From: CAYLPU01 sp964385635
GTDB taxonomy: Bacteria > Chloroflexota > Anaerolineae > B4-G1
Assembly: GCA_964385635.1 (NCBI GenBank)
Contig: CAYLPU010000124.1
Coordinates: forward strand, 1 to 12,929
DNA length: 12,929 nt
Direction: 5' to 3'
Below, piece after piece: positions 5,515-11,661 of this stretch. The position numbers and the translations under genes are program-made. The notes under the pieces were generated by a model. The model did no database searches. It had not been told where the DNA came from and was given only the letters and a program-made list of their open reading frames with translations. Numbering within the stretch: position 1 is the stretch's first letter; each line of letters begins with the position of its first letter.

Positions 5515-6234
5515 CTAGATCGCTCCGTAGATGGGGATGCGCGCGCCGTTAATGGAAGCAGCATCGTCGGAGCAGAGGAAACGCATCGTCGCGGCGATGC
5601 GCGAAGGTGACACCCACTTGCGCGGGTCGGCCTTAGGCATCATCTTCCGGTTGGCCGGGGTGTCTATGATGCTGGGCAGGATCACGTTGGCGGTGACGCC
5701 GCTCCCCTTGACCTCGGCGGCGATAACCTCGGTCAGCGTGATCAGCCCCATTTTGGAGACCGCGTAAGCAGCTTGCTTGGTCTTCGGCGCGACCGCCGTC
5801 TTGGAGCTGACGTGGACGATGCGCCCCCAGCCGGCCTCCAGCATAGAGGGCAGCACCGCCCGCGAGAGGAGAAACGCCGAGCGTAGGTTGAGCGCCAGCA
5901 AACGATCCCACTCCTCCATGGGAGTCTCCCCCACCGGCTTCCCGCCGCTCCATCCGCCGACGGTATTCAATAACATGTCTACCCGCTCGAAGTGGGCCAC
6001 GATGGCCTCCACCAGGTCTCTGACACCGTCGGCCTGAGTGACGTTGGCCGGTGCGGTGAAGACGCTCTCTGCAGGCAAGCCAACCTCGGCGACCAGCCGC
6101 TCCAACTTCTGCTCCGACCGGCCGGTGAGCACCAACCGAGCCTCCGTCCGGGCGAACTCGCGCGTCACGGCCGAGCCCAGCGCCCCGGTCGCCCCGCTGA
6201 TCAGAACCACCCTGTCACGCAACGCATCAGACAT
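5515..6234 (-). CDS. Short-chain dehydrogenase/reductase (FabG-like)
   Basis: A 239-aa classical SDR, a normal length for the family. It has the Rossmann glycine motif SGATGALG (residues 13-20), NTVGG at 90-94, Asn116, catalytic Ser143/Ser144 in VHVSSKTAV, and Y157-x-x-x-K161 (YAVSK). Arg39 after the second strand (TGRS) suggests NADP(H) preference. The C-terminal SINGARIPIYGAI matches the usual SDR ending. The product would be a soluble NAD(P)-dependent oxidoreductase of unknown carbonyl/alcohol substrate. The ATG at 6234 has AAGGAGTGA upstream, within a run of several GGAG repeats. It follows the oxidoreductase beta subunit by 129 bases containing a long inverted repeat. Confidence 0.9.
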   Translation of the reverse strand: MSDALRDRVVLISGATGALGSAVTREFARTEARLVLTGRSEQKLERLVAEVGLPAESVFTAPANVTQADGVRDLVEAIVAHFERVDMLLNTVGGWSGGKPVGETPMEEWDRLLALNLRSAFLLSRAVLPSMLEAGWGRIVHVSSKTAVAPKTKQAAYAVSKMGLITLTEVIAAEVKGSGVTANVILPSIIDTPANRKMMPKADPRKWVSPSRIAATMRFLCSDDAASINGARIPIYGAI

Positions 6235-6282
6235 TACTCACTCCTTGTCTTCGCTGCTCCTTGCTCCTCTGCTCCTCCGCTA

Positions 6283-6367
6283 CTAAGTAGGTCACAGAAA
6301 GTTCCTTACGCTTTTTTGGCCGACAGGTGCCGTTTTTTGTGGAAGAAACTTTTTGCTACCTACTTAG
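6283..6367. repeat. Long imperfect inverted repeat after the oxidoreductase beta-subunit gene
   Basis: The ends are perfect 10-base inverted copies: CTAAGTAGGT at 6283-6292 and ACCTACTTAG at 6358-6367. After a five-base mismatch the pairing resumes (AGAAAGTTCCTTAC against GGAAGAAACTTT). The loop is flanked by two runs of six T. The right end overlaps the TAA of the beta-subunit gene. It could be a small mobile element or an RNA 3'-end hairpin; there is no classical stem plus U-tract terminator on the minus strand. Confidence 0.5.
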
Positions 6368-7236
6368 ATGAGCTCCGCCCGCAACGTGTCTATTTGCTCC
6401 GACCGTAGTTTTTCCAGCGGCTGCTGCACCAGCGGGCCGGTCTCCAGCGCCGGCACTTGCTCCTCGTAGGTTGGGATCGGCTCGCCCCGGTAGACGATGC
6501 CGATGGGTATGCGCTCCCCCCACTCCTGAGCCTTGACCCAGGCCGCCGTTCGATCCTGGGGGTCATACCCTGCTTTGTCTTCTAACTTGTACACCCGCTC
6601 GCTGTAAAAGTCGTAAGCGCTGGCCCGGTTGAAGGTAACGCAGGGCTGGAGCACATCCACCAGCGCGTAACCCGGATGCTGTAACGCCTCGCCGATGAGC
6701 CAGACCAGGTGATGCAACTCGCCCGGATAGCCTCGGGCAACAAAAGTGGCTCCGGCGGCGATAGCGAGTGCCAGCGGCTGTATCGGCCGGTCAATGGCCC
6801 CCTCCGGCGAGGTGGGGGTGCGCATACCCGGTTCGCTGGTGGGGGAGTACTGGCCTTTCGTCAGACCATAGACCCGGTTGTCCTGCACGATGTCCACCAG
6901 ACCGATGTTGCGCCGAACGGCGTGCAGCCAGTGGCCCAGCCCCATGCCATACCCGTCGCCGTCGCCGTGGACGGTCACGATCTTGAGGCCGTGGTTGGCC
7001 AGCCTGGCCCCGGTGGCCACCGCCAACGCCCGACCGTGAATGGTGTGAAAACCGTTGACCTTCATATAGTGCGGCAGTTTGCTCCCGCAGCCGATCCCGG
7101 TGAAGATAGCCAACTCGTGAGGCGCAATTGTTTGCTCGGCCAGGGCCATCTTGATCGCGTTCAAAATGCCATAGTTGCCACATCCTTTGCACCAGGTGGG
7201 CCGCTCGGCGCTATCGAAGTCTTTTCTCGTGACCAT
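6364..7236 (-). CDS. korB: 2-oxoacid:ferredoxin oxidoreductase, beta (TPP-binding) subunit
   Basis: A 290-aa subunit that binds thiamine diphosphate and one [4Fe-4S] cluster and, with the alpha/gamma subunit, converts a 2-oxoacid plus CoA into acyl-CoA, CO2 and reduced ferredoxin (or runs in reverse). Four cluster cysteines are visible: C16 and C19 in TWCKGCGNYG, C50 in GIGCGSK, and C199 in LQPCVTF. The TPP-Mg motif is GDGDGYGMG (91-99) with N120 in QDNRVYGLTKGQ. The start is the ATG at 7236, because GGAGG lies at 7244-7248 with seven-base spacing. An upstream in-frame ATG at 7281 would translate the GGGTTTC repeats and is rejected. The separate ferredoxin (delta) subunit is absent, as in two-subunit KOR/OFOR. 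2-Oxoglutarate is a guess; pyruvate or a broad range is possible. Confidence 0.93.
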   Translation of the reverse strand: MVTRKDFDSAERPTWCKGCGNYGILNAIKMALAEQTIAPHELAIFTGIGCGSKLPHYMKVNGFHTIHGRALAVATGARLANHGLKIVTVHGDGDGYGMGLGHWLHAVRRNIGLVDIVQDNRVYGLTKGQYSPTSEPGMRTPTSPEGAIDRPIQPLALAIAAGATFVARGYPGELHHLVWLIGEALQHPGYALVDVLQPCVTFNRASAYDFYSERVYKLEDKAGYDPQDRTAAWVKAQEWGERIPIGIVYRGEPIPTYEEQVPALETGPLVQQPLEKLRSEQIDTLRAELI

Positions 7237-7243
7237 CTCTATG

Positions 7244-7248
7244 CCTCC
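7244..7248 (-). promoter_or_regulatory. Ribosome binding site that fixes the korB start
   Basis: GGAGG on the minus strand, seven bases before the ATG at 7236. The alternative ATG at 7281 lies in repetitive sequence without such a site. Confidence 0.65.
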
Positions 7249-7252
7249 GTTT

Positions 7253-7273
7253 GGGTTTCGGGTTTCGGGTTTC
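7253..7273. repeat. Triple tandem GGGTTTC heptamer
   Basis: Three perfect copies of GGGTTTC, followed by GAGTTCACTCGCGCAACTC and related GAAACT words up to about 7317. Similar words in the opposite sense (ACCCGAAACTC, ACACGAAACTC) lie at about 7745-7780, on the other side of the four-helix-bundle gene. The array fills the intergenic space between that gene and korB. Confidence 0.6.
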
Positions 7274-7317
7274 GAGTTCACTCGCGCAACTCAAAACTCC
7301 CAACTCGAAACTTGGAA

Positions 7318-7707
7318 CTACTTGTACTTTGCGCCTTCGATGGGTGATTTCTGCAAGTAGGCGATGAAACCACCGATGAGGCGCATTGTCTCGTCGTACA
7401 AGCTGTAGCCTCTGTCGAATTGCTCTGGCGTGATGTATTCCTGGTCGAGGGCAACGTACAACTGGGATTACACTTCACCGGCCGACGACTTGGCAACAGA
7501 GAGAAACTGAATGAACTCACGCCGTCCCCCGCGCTCAAAGCCCTCGGCGATATTGGACATAACTGAAACCGCCGCTCGCCGAATCTGATCCTTCAAGCCA
7601 AAATCGCGGGCAAAGGCTTTCTGCTTGGTAGAAGTGTAGACAAAGTTCGTCAGTTCCTGTGCCTTTTGCCAACCCTTGATCTCCTCATACCATTCAATAG
7701 TAGCCAC
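7318..7707 (-). pseudogene. Four-helix-bundle protein (23S rRNA intervening-sequence family), interrupted by an in-frame stop
   Basis: From a GTG at 7707 the frame encodes WYEEIKGWQKAQELTNFVY, KDQIRRAAVSVMSNIAEGFE and FIQFLSVAKSSAGEV, which are the helix 1-3 signatures of the IVP/Avd-like four-helix-bundle family. A TAA at 7468-7470 stops it after 79 residues, but the same frame continues with SQLYVALDQEYITPEQF and LIGGFIAYLQK, the normal helix 3-4 continuation, to a TAG at 7318-7320. The intact gene would be 129 codons. So a single nonsense codon (or sequencing error) breaks an otherwise complete gene. It sits between the two subunits of one enzyme, bordered by low-complexity repeats. The function of the family is not settled; members resemble the accessory protein of diversity-generating retroelements. 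Confidence 0.82.
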
Positions 7708-7754
7708 GAGAATCCCCCTTCCTTGAGTCTTGGATTTCGAGGTAACCCGAAACT

Positions 7755-9524
7755 CTAAACTGATAACACGAAACTCATAATGTACTCGGCAGTGAAAGCC
7801 CGACCATCATATCTGAGGATTGTGTCGTCTATTGTCTGGCCGGTGTTGGCTCGGATGAGCGTCGCCAGTTGGGCGGTTGCGTTACCCTCCACCCCGATGA
7901 GCCGTCGGGCTTGCTCCAAAGCCGCCGTCACCGCCTCGGTCGGGAAGGGCCACAGGTCCACGAAATGCAGCAGGTTGGCCCAGCCTGCCCGCTTGCCGTG
8001 AGCCCCGTCGAACGGCCCGGCGTTCAACCGATCCACCGCTTCCCGCAACGGCCCGTAGGTGGAGCCCCAACTGACGAAGGTAATCTCTGCCTTCTCAGGC
8101 CCATATCGCACGGGGCCAGACATCTCCTCGGTCATACCAATCAGCTTGCGCTGTCGTTTCTCCACCTGCGCCGTGCGCATCTCTGGCTCTTCGGTGATCG
8201 CCCCTCTCTCGTCGTGCTCGTTACCGGCAGCGACGTAGACCGCCCTGGGATGTCCGGGCAGCGCCCGTGGCGAGATACCCGATTCCGTGATCCGATAGCG
8301 GAGATACTCTCTTTCCAGAGCGTCCAACTCGGCTGCGCTCAGCATCTCTCCCCGGTCAATCTCTACTGCCTCAAAGTCGAAACTATCCAGTTCCAGCGTG
8401 CGGACGGCCGCGACCAGGTAGTGGTCGTTGAGCACCATAGCCGGGGTCTGATACTTTTCCGCCAGGTTGAAGGCGCGCCAGCCGGCCACGAAGCACTCCT
8501 CGTGGGTGCCGGGAGCCAGCAGGAAACGGGGGAACTCTCCCTGTGAAGCGTGGAGCATAAAGAGCAGGTCCGCCTGCTCCTGGCGGGTGGGCAAGCCGGT
8601 GGATGGCCCTGGCCGCTGGGCGTTGTAGATGACGACCGGCGTCTCCGTCATACCGGCCAGACCCAACGCCTCCACCATCAACGCAAACCCGCCGCCTGAG
8701 GTCGGCACCAGCGCCCGTGCTCCCACGTGGGCAGCCCCGATGGCCATGTTGATCGCCGCGATCTCGTCCTCGGTGTGCTTGGTCACCACGCCGTAGCGGG
8801 CCGCGTGGGCCGCCATCCAGTGCAGCACAGGAGAGCCGGGCGTCATCGGGTAACCAGCCACGAAGCGACAGCCTCCCGCCAACGCCCCCAGGGAGAAAGC
8901 CTGGGTACCGTTGACCACCATGCGGGGCGGCGCGTCCGGTATCCTCTCCAGCTTGAAGGGGAAATCGGCGGCGTACTTCTGCCCCTCCTGGTAGCCCGCT
9001 TCGGCTGCCGCCAGGTTGCCATCCACTACCGCCTGGCCCTTGCGGGCGAAATTGTCACGGATGACGCTCTCCATCGGCTCCAGGTCGAAGCCGGTCATCC
9101 CCACCGCGACACCCAAGGCCACGGTATTGCGCGCCAACACGGTCCCGGCTTTCTCTCTGGCGATGTCACTCAGAGGAACAGGCAAGAGATGGACGTCGCT
9201 CCCTGGCCACTGTTCCGGTGGTACCTTGAGCCCCGAATCATAGACGATGGCGCCTCCTTTGACCACCTTGTCCCGATGGCGCGGGATCGTCTCCTCGGTC
9301 AGCGCCAGTAACAGATACACCGGCTCTGCGTGAGAGTAGAGCGGTTGGTCGCTTATGCGGATGGAAAAGAAGTTGTGCCCGCCCCGGATGCGTGAGTAGT
9401 GGTCGGGCAGGCCAAAGACGTGCAGCCCCCCTCGCGCCAGCGCCTTGCAGAAGCCTGCGCCGCTCGATTCCACCCCGTCGCCCGCCGCTCCGCCGATCCT
9501 GATGGTCATCTCGTTGGTTACCAT
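7755..9524 (-). CDS. korA: 2-oxoacid:ferredoxin oxidoreductase, fused gamma-alpha subunit
   Basis: A 589-aa protein in which the gamma domain precedes the alpha domain, as in two-subunit 2-oxoacid:ferredoxin oxidoreductases. The gamma part (about 6-185) starts IRIGGAAGDGVESSGAGF and contains SRIRGGHNFFSIRI. The alpha pyrimidine-binding part begins at about 205 (NGTQAFSLGALAGG) with YPMTPGSP, HTEDEIAAINMAIGAA, TSGGGFALMVEALGLAGM and RPGPSTGLPTRQEQADL, all substrate or TPP-interacting signatures of the family. The C-terminal domain (SWGSTYGPLREAVDRL and beyond) is complete. The ATG at 9524 has GGAGGAG eight bases upstream and lies 15 bases after the ZIP stop codon. The beta subunit is 518 bases downstream, separated by the broken four-helix-bundle gene. 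The exact 2-oxoacid cannot be assigned. Confidence 0.94.
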   Translation of the reverse strand: MVTNEMTIRIGGAAGDGVESSGAGFCKALARGGLHVFGLPDHYSRIRGGHNFFSIRISDQPLYSHAEPVYLLLALTEETIPRHRDKVVKGGAIVYDSGLKVPPEQWPGSDVHLLPVPLSDIAREKAGTVLARNTVALGVAVGMTGFDLEPMESVIRDNFARKGQAVVDGNLAAAEAGYQEGQKYAADFPFKLERIPDAPPRMVVNGTQAFSLGALAGGCRFVAGYPMTPGSPVLHWMAAHAARYGVVTKHTEDEIAAINMAIGAAHVGARALVPTSGGGFALMVEALGLAGMTETPVVIYNAQRPGPSTGLPTRQEQADLLFMLHASQGEFPRFLLAPGTHEECFVAGWRAFNLAEKYQTPAMVLNDHYLVAAVRTLELDSFDFEAVEIDRGEMLSAAELDALEREYLRYRITESGISPRALPGHPRAVYVAAGNEHDERGAITEEPEMRTAQVEKRQRKLIGMTEEMSGPVRYGPEKAEITFVSWGSTYGPLREAVDRLNAGPFDGAHGKRAGWANLLHFVDLWPFPTEAVTAALEQARRLIGVEGNATAQLATLIRANTGQTIDDTILRYDGRAFTAEYIMSFVLSV

Positions 9525-9539
9525 GCTTCACTCCTCCGA

Positions 9540-10355
9540 TTAACCTAAGGCGACGTCCAACGCCATCATCACCGCAAAACCAAGCATCGCCCCCACCGTC
9601 GCAATATCGGTGTTCTTTTCCAACTGCGATTCGGGTATCAGTTCCTCGACGACCACAAATATCATCGCTCCGGCGGCGAAGGCCAGGGCATAGGGCAGAA
9701 TGGGCCGCATCAGGATGACTGCTGCTGCACCGAGAACGCCTGCAATGGGTTCGACAATTCCAGACAACTGTCCGTACCAAAAGCTCTTGAACAGGGACAT
9801 CCCCTCCCGGCGCAGGGGAATCGAGACAGCGGCCCCTTCGGGAAAGTTCTGGATGCCGATACCCAGCGCCAGGGCAACCGCACCGGCCAACGTCGCCGCA
9901 GGCAGATTGGCAGCCAGCGCCCCAAAAGCGACGCCTACGGCCAATCCCTCCGGTATGTTGTGCAGAGTGATTGCCAGCACCAGGAGAATACTTCTATGCC
10001 AGCTCGTTTTCAGACCCTCCGCCTCCTCTATCGGAAACCCTATGTGGAGGTGTGGTAACAACTTGTCTACCAGCCAGAGAAATGCTCCTCCCAATAAGAA
10101 GCCTGCCGTAGCGGGAATCCAGGAAGGCACGTTCGATTCCTCGGCCATTTCTATCGCCGGCGCCAGGAGCGACCAAAAACTCGCGGCGATCATCACTCCC
10201 GCGGCGAATCCCAGCATACCGTCCAGCACTTTCCTGTTGATGCTTTTGAAAAGAAAAACCACGCCGGAGCCTAACGCGGTCACGAACCAGGTAAAGCCAG
10301 TGGCCGACAATGCTTGTAATATTGGGTGTAGGTTTTCAAACCATTGAATTGCCAT
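9540..10355 (-). CDS. ZIP-family divalent metal transporter
   Basis: A 271-aa integral membrane protein with the ZIP arrangement of about eight helices. The two metal-site helices are obvious: LHNIPEGLAVG (H132, N133, E136) in TM4 and GIQNFPEGAAVS (Q169, N170, E173) in TM5. A short HLHIGFP histidine stretch lies in the loop before TM4. Family members import Zn2+, Fe2+ or Mn2+; its position after a ferritin gene suggests iron or a related metal, by inference. The start is uncertain: ATG at 10355 gives MAIQWFENLHPILQAL, the usual N terminus; an ATG at 10370 and a GTG at 10397 inside the CACT array are in frame. No good ribosome site precedes any of them, so coupling to ferritin translation is plausible. 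Confidence 0.92.
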   Translation of the reverse strand: MAIQWFENLHPILQALSATGFTWFVTALGSGVVFLFKSINRKVLDGMLGFAAGVMIAASFWSLLAPAIEMAEESNVPSWIPATAGFLLGGAFLWLVDKLLPHLHIGFPIEEAEGLKTSWHRSILLVLAITLHNIPEGLAVGVAFGALAANLPAATLAGAVALALGIGIQNFPEGAAVSIPLRREGMSLFKSFWYGQLSGIVEPIAGVLGAAAVILMRPILPYALAFAAGAMIFVVVEELIPESQLEKNTDIATVGAMLGFAVMMALDVALG

Positions 10356-10394
10356 ACTCCACGTGCCCATACTCCAGGCAGACCAGGGTGAAAT

Positions 10395-10430
10395 CACTCA
10401 CTCACTCACTCACTCACTCACTCACTCACT
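10395..10430. repeat. (CACT)9 tetranucleotide microsatellite
   Basis: Nine perfect tandem copies of CACT on the plus strand, read as AGTG on the coding strand. The array contains the ferritin stop codon (TGA, 10422-10424) and its far end provides the GTG at 10397, the most upstream possible ZIP start. The coding strand has TGA in all three frames every 12 bases; the opposite strand has no stop in any frame. Confidence 0.97.
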
Positions 10431-10940
10431 TGCTTCCTGGCTCGCCTGAGGAGCCTGTCGCCCACTCAATTCCCTATCCAACATCAGAAGGGCCTGGTGG
10501 TTGTCTCCGATCATCTTCAGTGTCTCTACGATTTGACTCGCGCTGTTCTCCTCCTCGATTTGCTCTGTCACGAACCACTGCAAGAATATCTGGCTGGCGT
10601 AATCTTTTTCCTGAACTGCGAGCGTGTAGAGATTGTGAATCATCGCCGTCACCTGTTGCTCGTGTCCGAGCGTCTTCTCGAAAATGTCGAGGGGCGATTG
10701 GAACTCGACCGGCGGCTGGTCAATGGCCTGGAGCACTACGCGACCACCCCGGTCGTGGATGAACCCATAGAACTTTGCCGCGTGCTCCACTTCTTCTTGA
10801 GCCTGTGCGCGCATCCAACGTGCAAAGCCAGCGAGGTTGATGGATTCACAGTAGGCTGACATTGAGAGGTAAAGGTAGGCGGAGTATAGTTCATTTTTGA
10901 TCTGTTTGTTCATCGCGTCTTGGATTGTCTTGTTTAGCAT
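10422..10940 (-). CDS. ftnA: Non-heme ferritin (FtnA type)
   Basis: A 172-aa iron-storage ferritin that oxidises Fe2+ and stores it as a mineral inside a 24-subunit shell. All ferroxidase ligands fall at the same numbers as in E. coli FtnA: E17, E50, H53, E94 and Q127, with E130 as part of the third iron site and Y24 conserved. No heme-binding signature of bacterioferritin is present. The start is the ATG at 10940, because AAAGGAG at 10949-10955 is eight bases upstream; the ATG at 10946 would be only two bases from that site. The last two residues and the stop are encoded by the AGTG repeat. It is followed by the ZIP transporter, giving a metal uptake and storage pair. Confidence 0.96.
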   Translation of the reverse strand: MLNKTIQDAMNKQIKNELYSAYLYLSMSAYCESINLAGFARWMRAQAQEEVEHAAKFYGFIHDRGGRVVLQAIDQPPVEFQSPLDIFEKTLGHEQQVTAMIHNLYTLAVQEKDYASQIFLQWFVTEQIEEENSASQIVETLKMIGDNHQALLMLDRELSGRQAPQASQEASE

Positions 10941-10956
10941 CACCATTTCTCCTTTG

Positions 10957-10984
10957 CTAATACTGAGTGTTTGGGTTTTCGCAA
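10957..10984 (-). promoter_or_regulatory. Possible sigma-70 promoter for ferritin
   Basis: TTGCGA (10979-10984) and TATTAG (10957-10962) with 16 bases between them, each 4 of 6 matches to consensus. The leader would be very short, just containing the AAAGGAG site. I see no Fur-box-like palindrome. Confidence 0.28.
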
Positions 10985-11089
10985 GTCGAGAGCGTACCTG
11001 CGACCGCGCGTCTGGCTGCCATAGCCCACGTTGCCCGGCTACTATCAGTATAGCAGAAAGGCGGTTGTCTGTCTACGACAAAAGTCGCA

Positions 11090-11431
11090 TTGTGTCGGCG
11101 TTGCGCCTTGCCGATGTCAAGTGGCCTATTTCATCGCCTAAACGCTCAGGTCTACTTCCTGCCCTATGCTGATGCATTGTTGGAAAGCCTCGCTGCCGAC
11201 CGCACACTGCTCCTGGCCATGGACGTCAGCGAAGCAGGGCGCAAGTGCCTGGTATTGATGGTCAGCGTGATCTACGAGAAACGATCGCTGCCCATTGCTT
11301 GGATCGTCGTTACAGGGAACAAGGGCCATTTCCCGGAAGAGACGCACGTGCGGTTGCTGAAACGAGTCCACGAGATAATACCGGAAGGGGCTAACGTGAT
11401 CTTCCTCGGTGCTCGATCATTTCTTGGATGA
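11090..11431 (+). pseudogene. IS4-type DDE transposase fragment
   Basis: The only plus-strand coding signal. From about 11120 the frame reads YFLPYADALLESL, then LLLAMDVSEAGRKCLVLMVS, YEKRSLPIAWIVVTGNKGHF, PEETHVRLLKRVHEIIPEGA and NVIFLG, the first part of the catalytic domain of a DDE transposase of the IS4 type, with the first catalytic Asp in AMD. It breaks off exactly where relatives carry the second catalytic Asp (a GDGEFDG-like block); here ARSFLG and a stop follow. The N-terminal third is missing or out of frame. It cannot be active. It sits between ferritin and a truncated secreted protein and marks an old insertion and deletion. Confidence 0.75.
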
Positions 11432-11636
11432 ACATATCCACATCCCTGTGGCCTTCCAGATGCCTCGCTTGGCAGAAAGTGTCCGGTAGTGAATCGACGA
11501 AAAAGGCGTCCGCGAAGGCTTCCACTTCCTGCGGATCGGTGGGACCCTGCGGGTCTACCCCTAACGCCAGAGCCGGCAGCGCGGTCGAGAGCAACGTCAA
11601 CAGCGCCAGGGCCAGTGTACAAATTCGCTTGTTCAT
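11391..11636 (-). CDS. Secreted protein, truncated; N terminus resembling a serine hydrolase (beta-lactamase family)
   Basis: An 81-aa frame with a clear Sec signal peptide: MNKR, a hydrophobic core of about 20 residues and an ALAL-G cleavage region. The next residues, GVDPQGPTDPQEVEAFADAF, resemble the start of mature serine hydrolases of the beta-lactamase class C/esterase type, which continue with an HIPG strand and an SxxK motif. Here the match ends after ADAFF, and the rest (LPDTFCQARHLEGHRDV and onward) is unrelated and runs into the transposase fragment, overlapping its last 40 bases. It is most likely the 5' stub of a deleted gene. The ATG has AAGGAGA nine bases upstream, 25 bases after the membrane-protein stop. 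The hydrolase assignment is tentative. Confidence 0.5.
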   Translation of the reverse strand: MNKRICTLALALLTLLSTALPALALGVDPQGPTDPQEVEAFADAFFVDSLPDTFCQARHLEGHRDVDMFIQEMIEHRGRSR

Positions 11637-11661
11637 AGTTCTGTCTCCTTCATAGAGTTTC

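Noticed and set aside
7237..7281. Longer korB start at the ATG at 7281
   Set aside because: The additional 15 residues are translated GGGTTTC repeats, and the good ribosome site fits the ATG at 7236.
10395..10430. CRISPR-like array
   Set aside because: The four-base unit has no spacers; it is a simple microsatellite.
10310..10762. 150-codon plus-strand open frame across the ferritin/ZIP boundary
   Set aside because: It is antisense to ferritin and stays open partly because CACT repeats contain no stops in any frame. Its protein is low complexity (HSLT repeats) and matches nothing.
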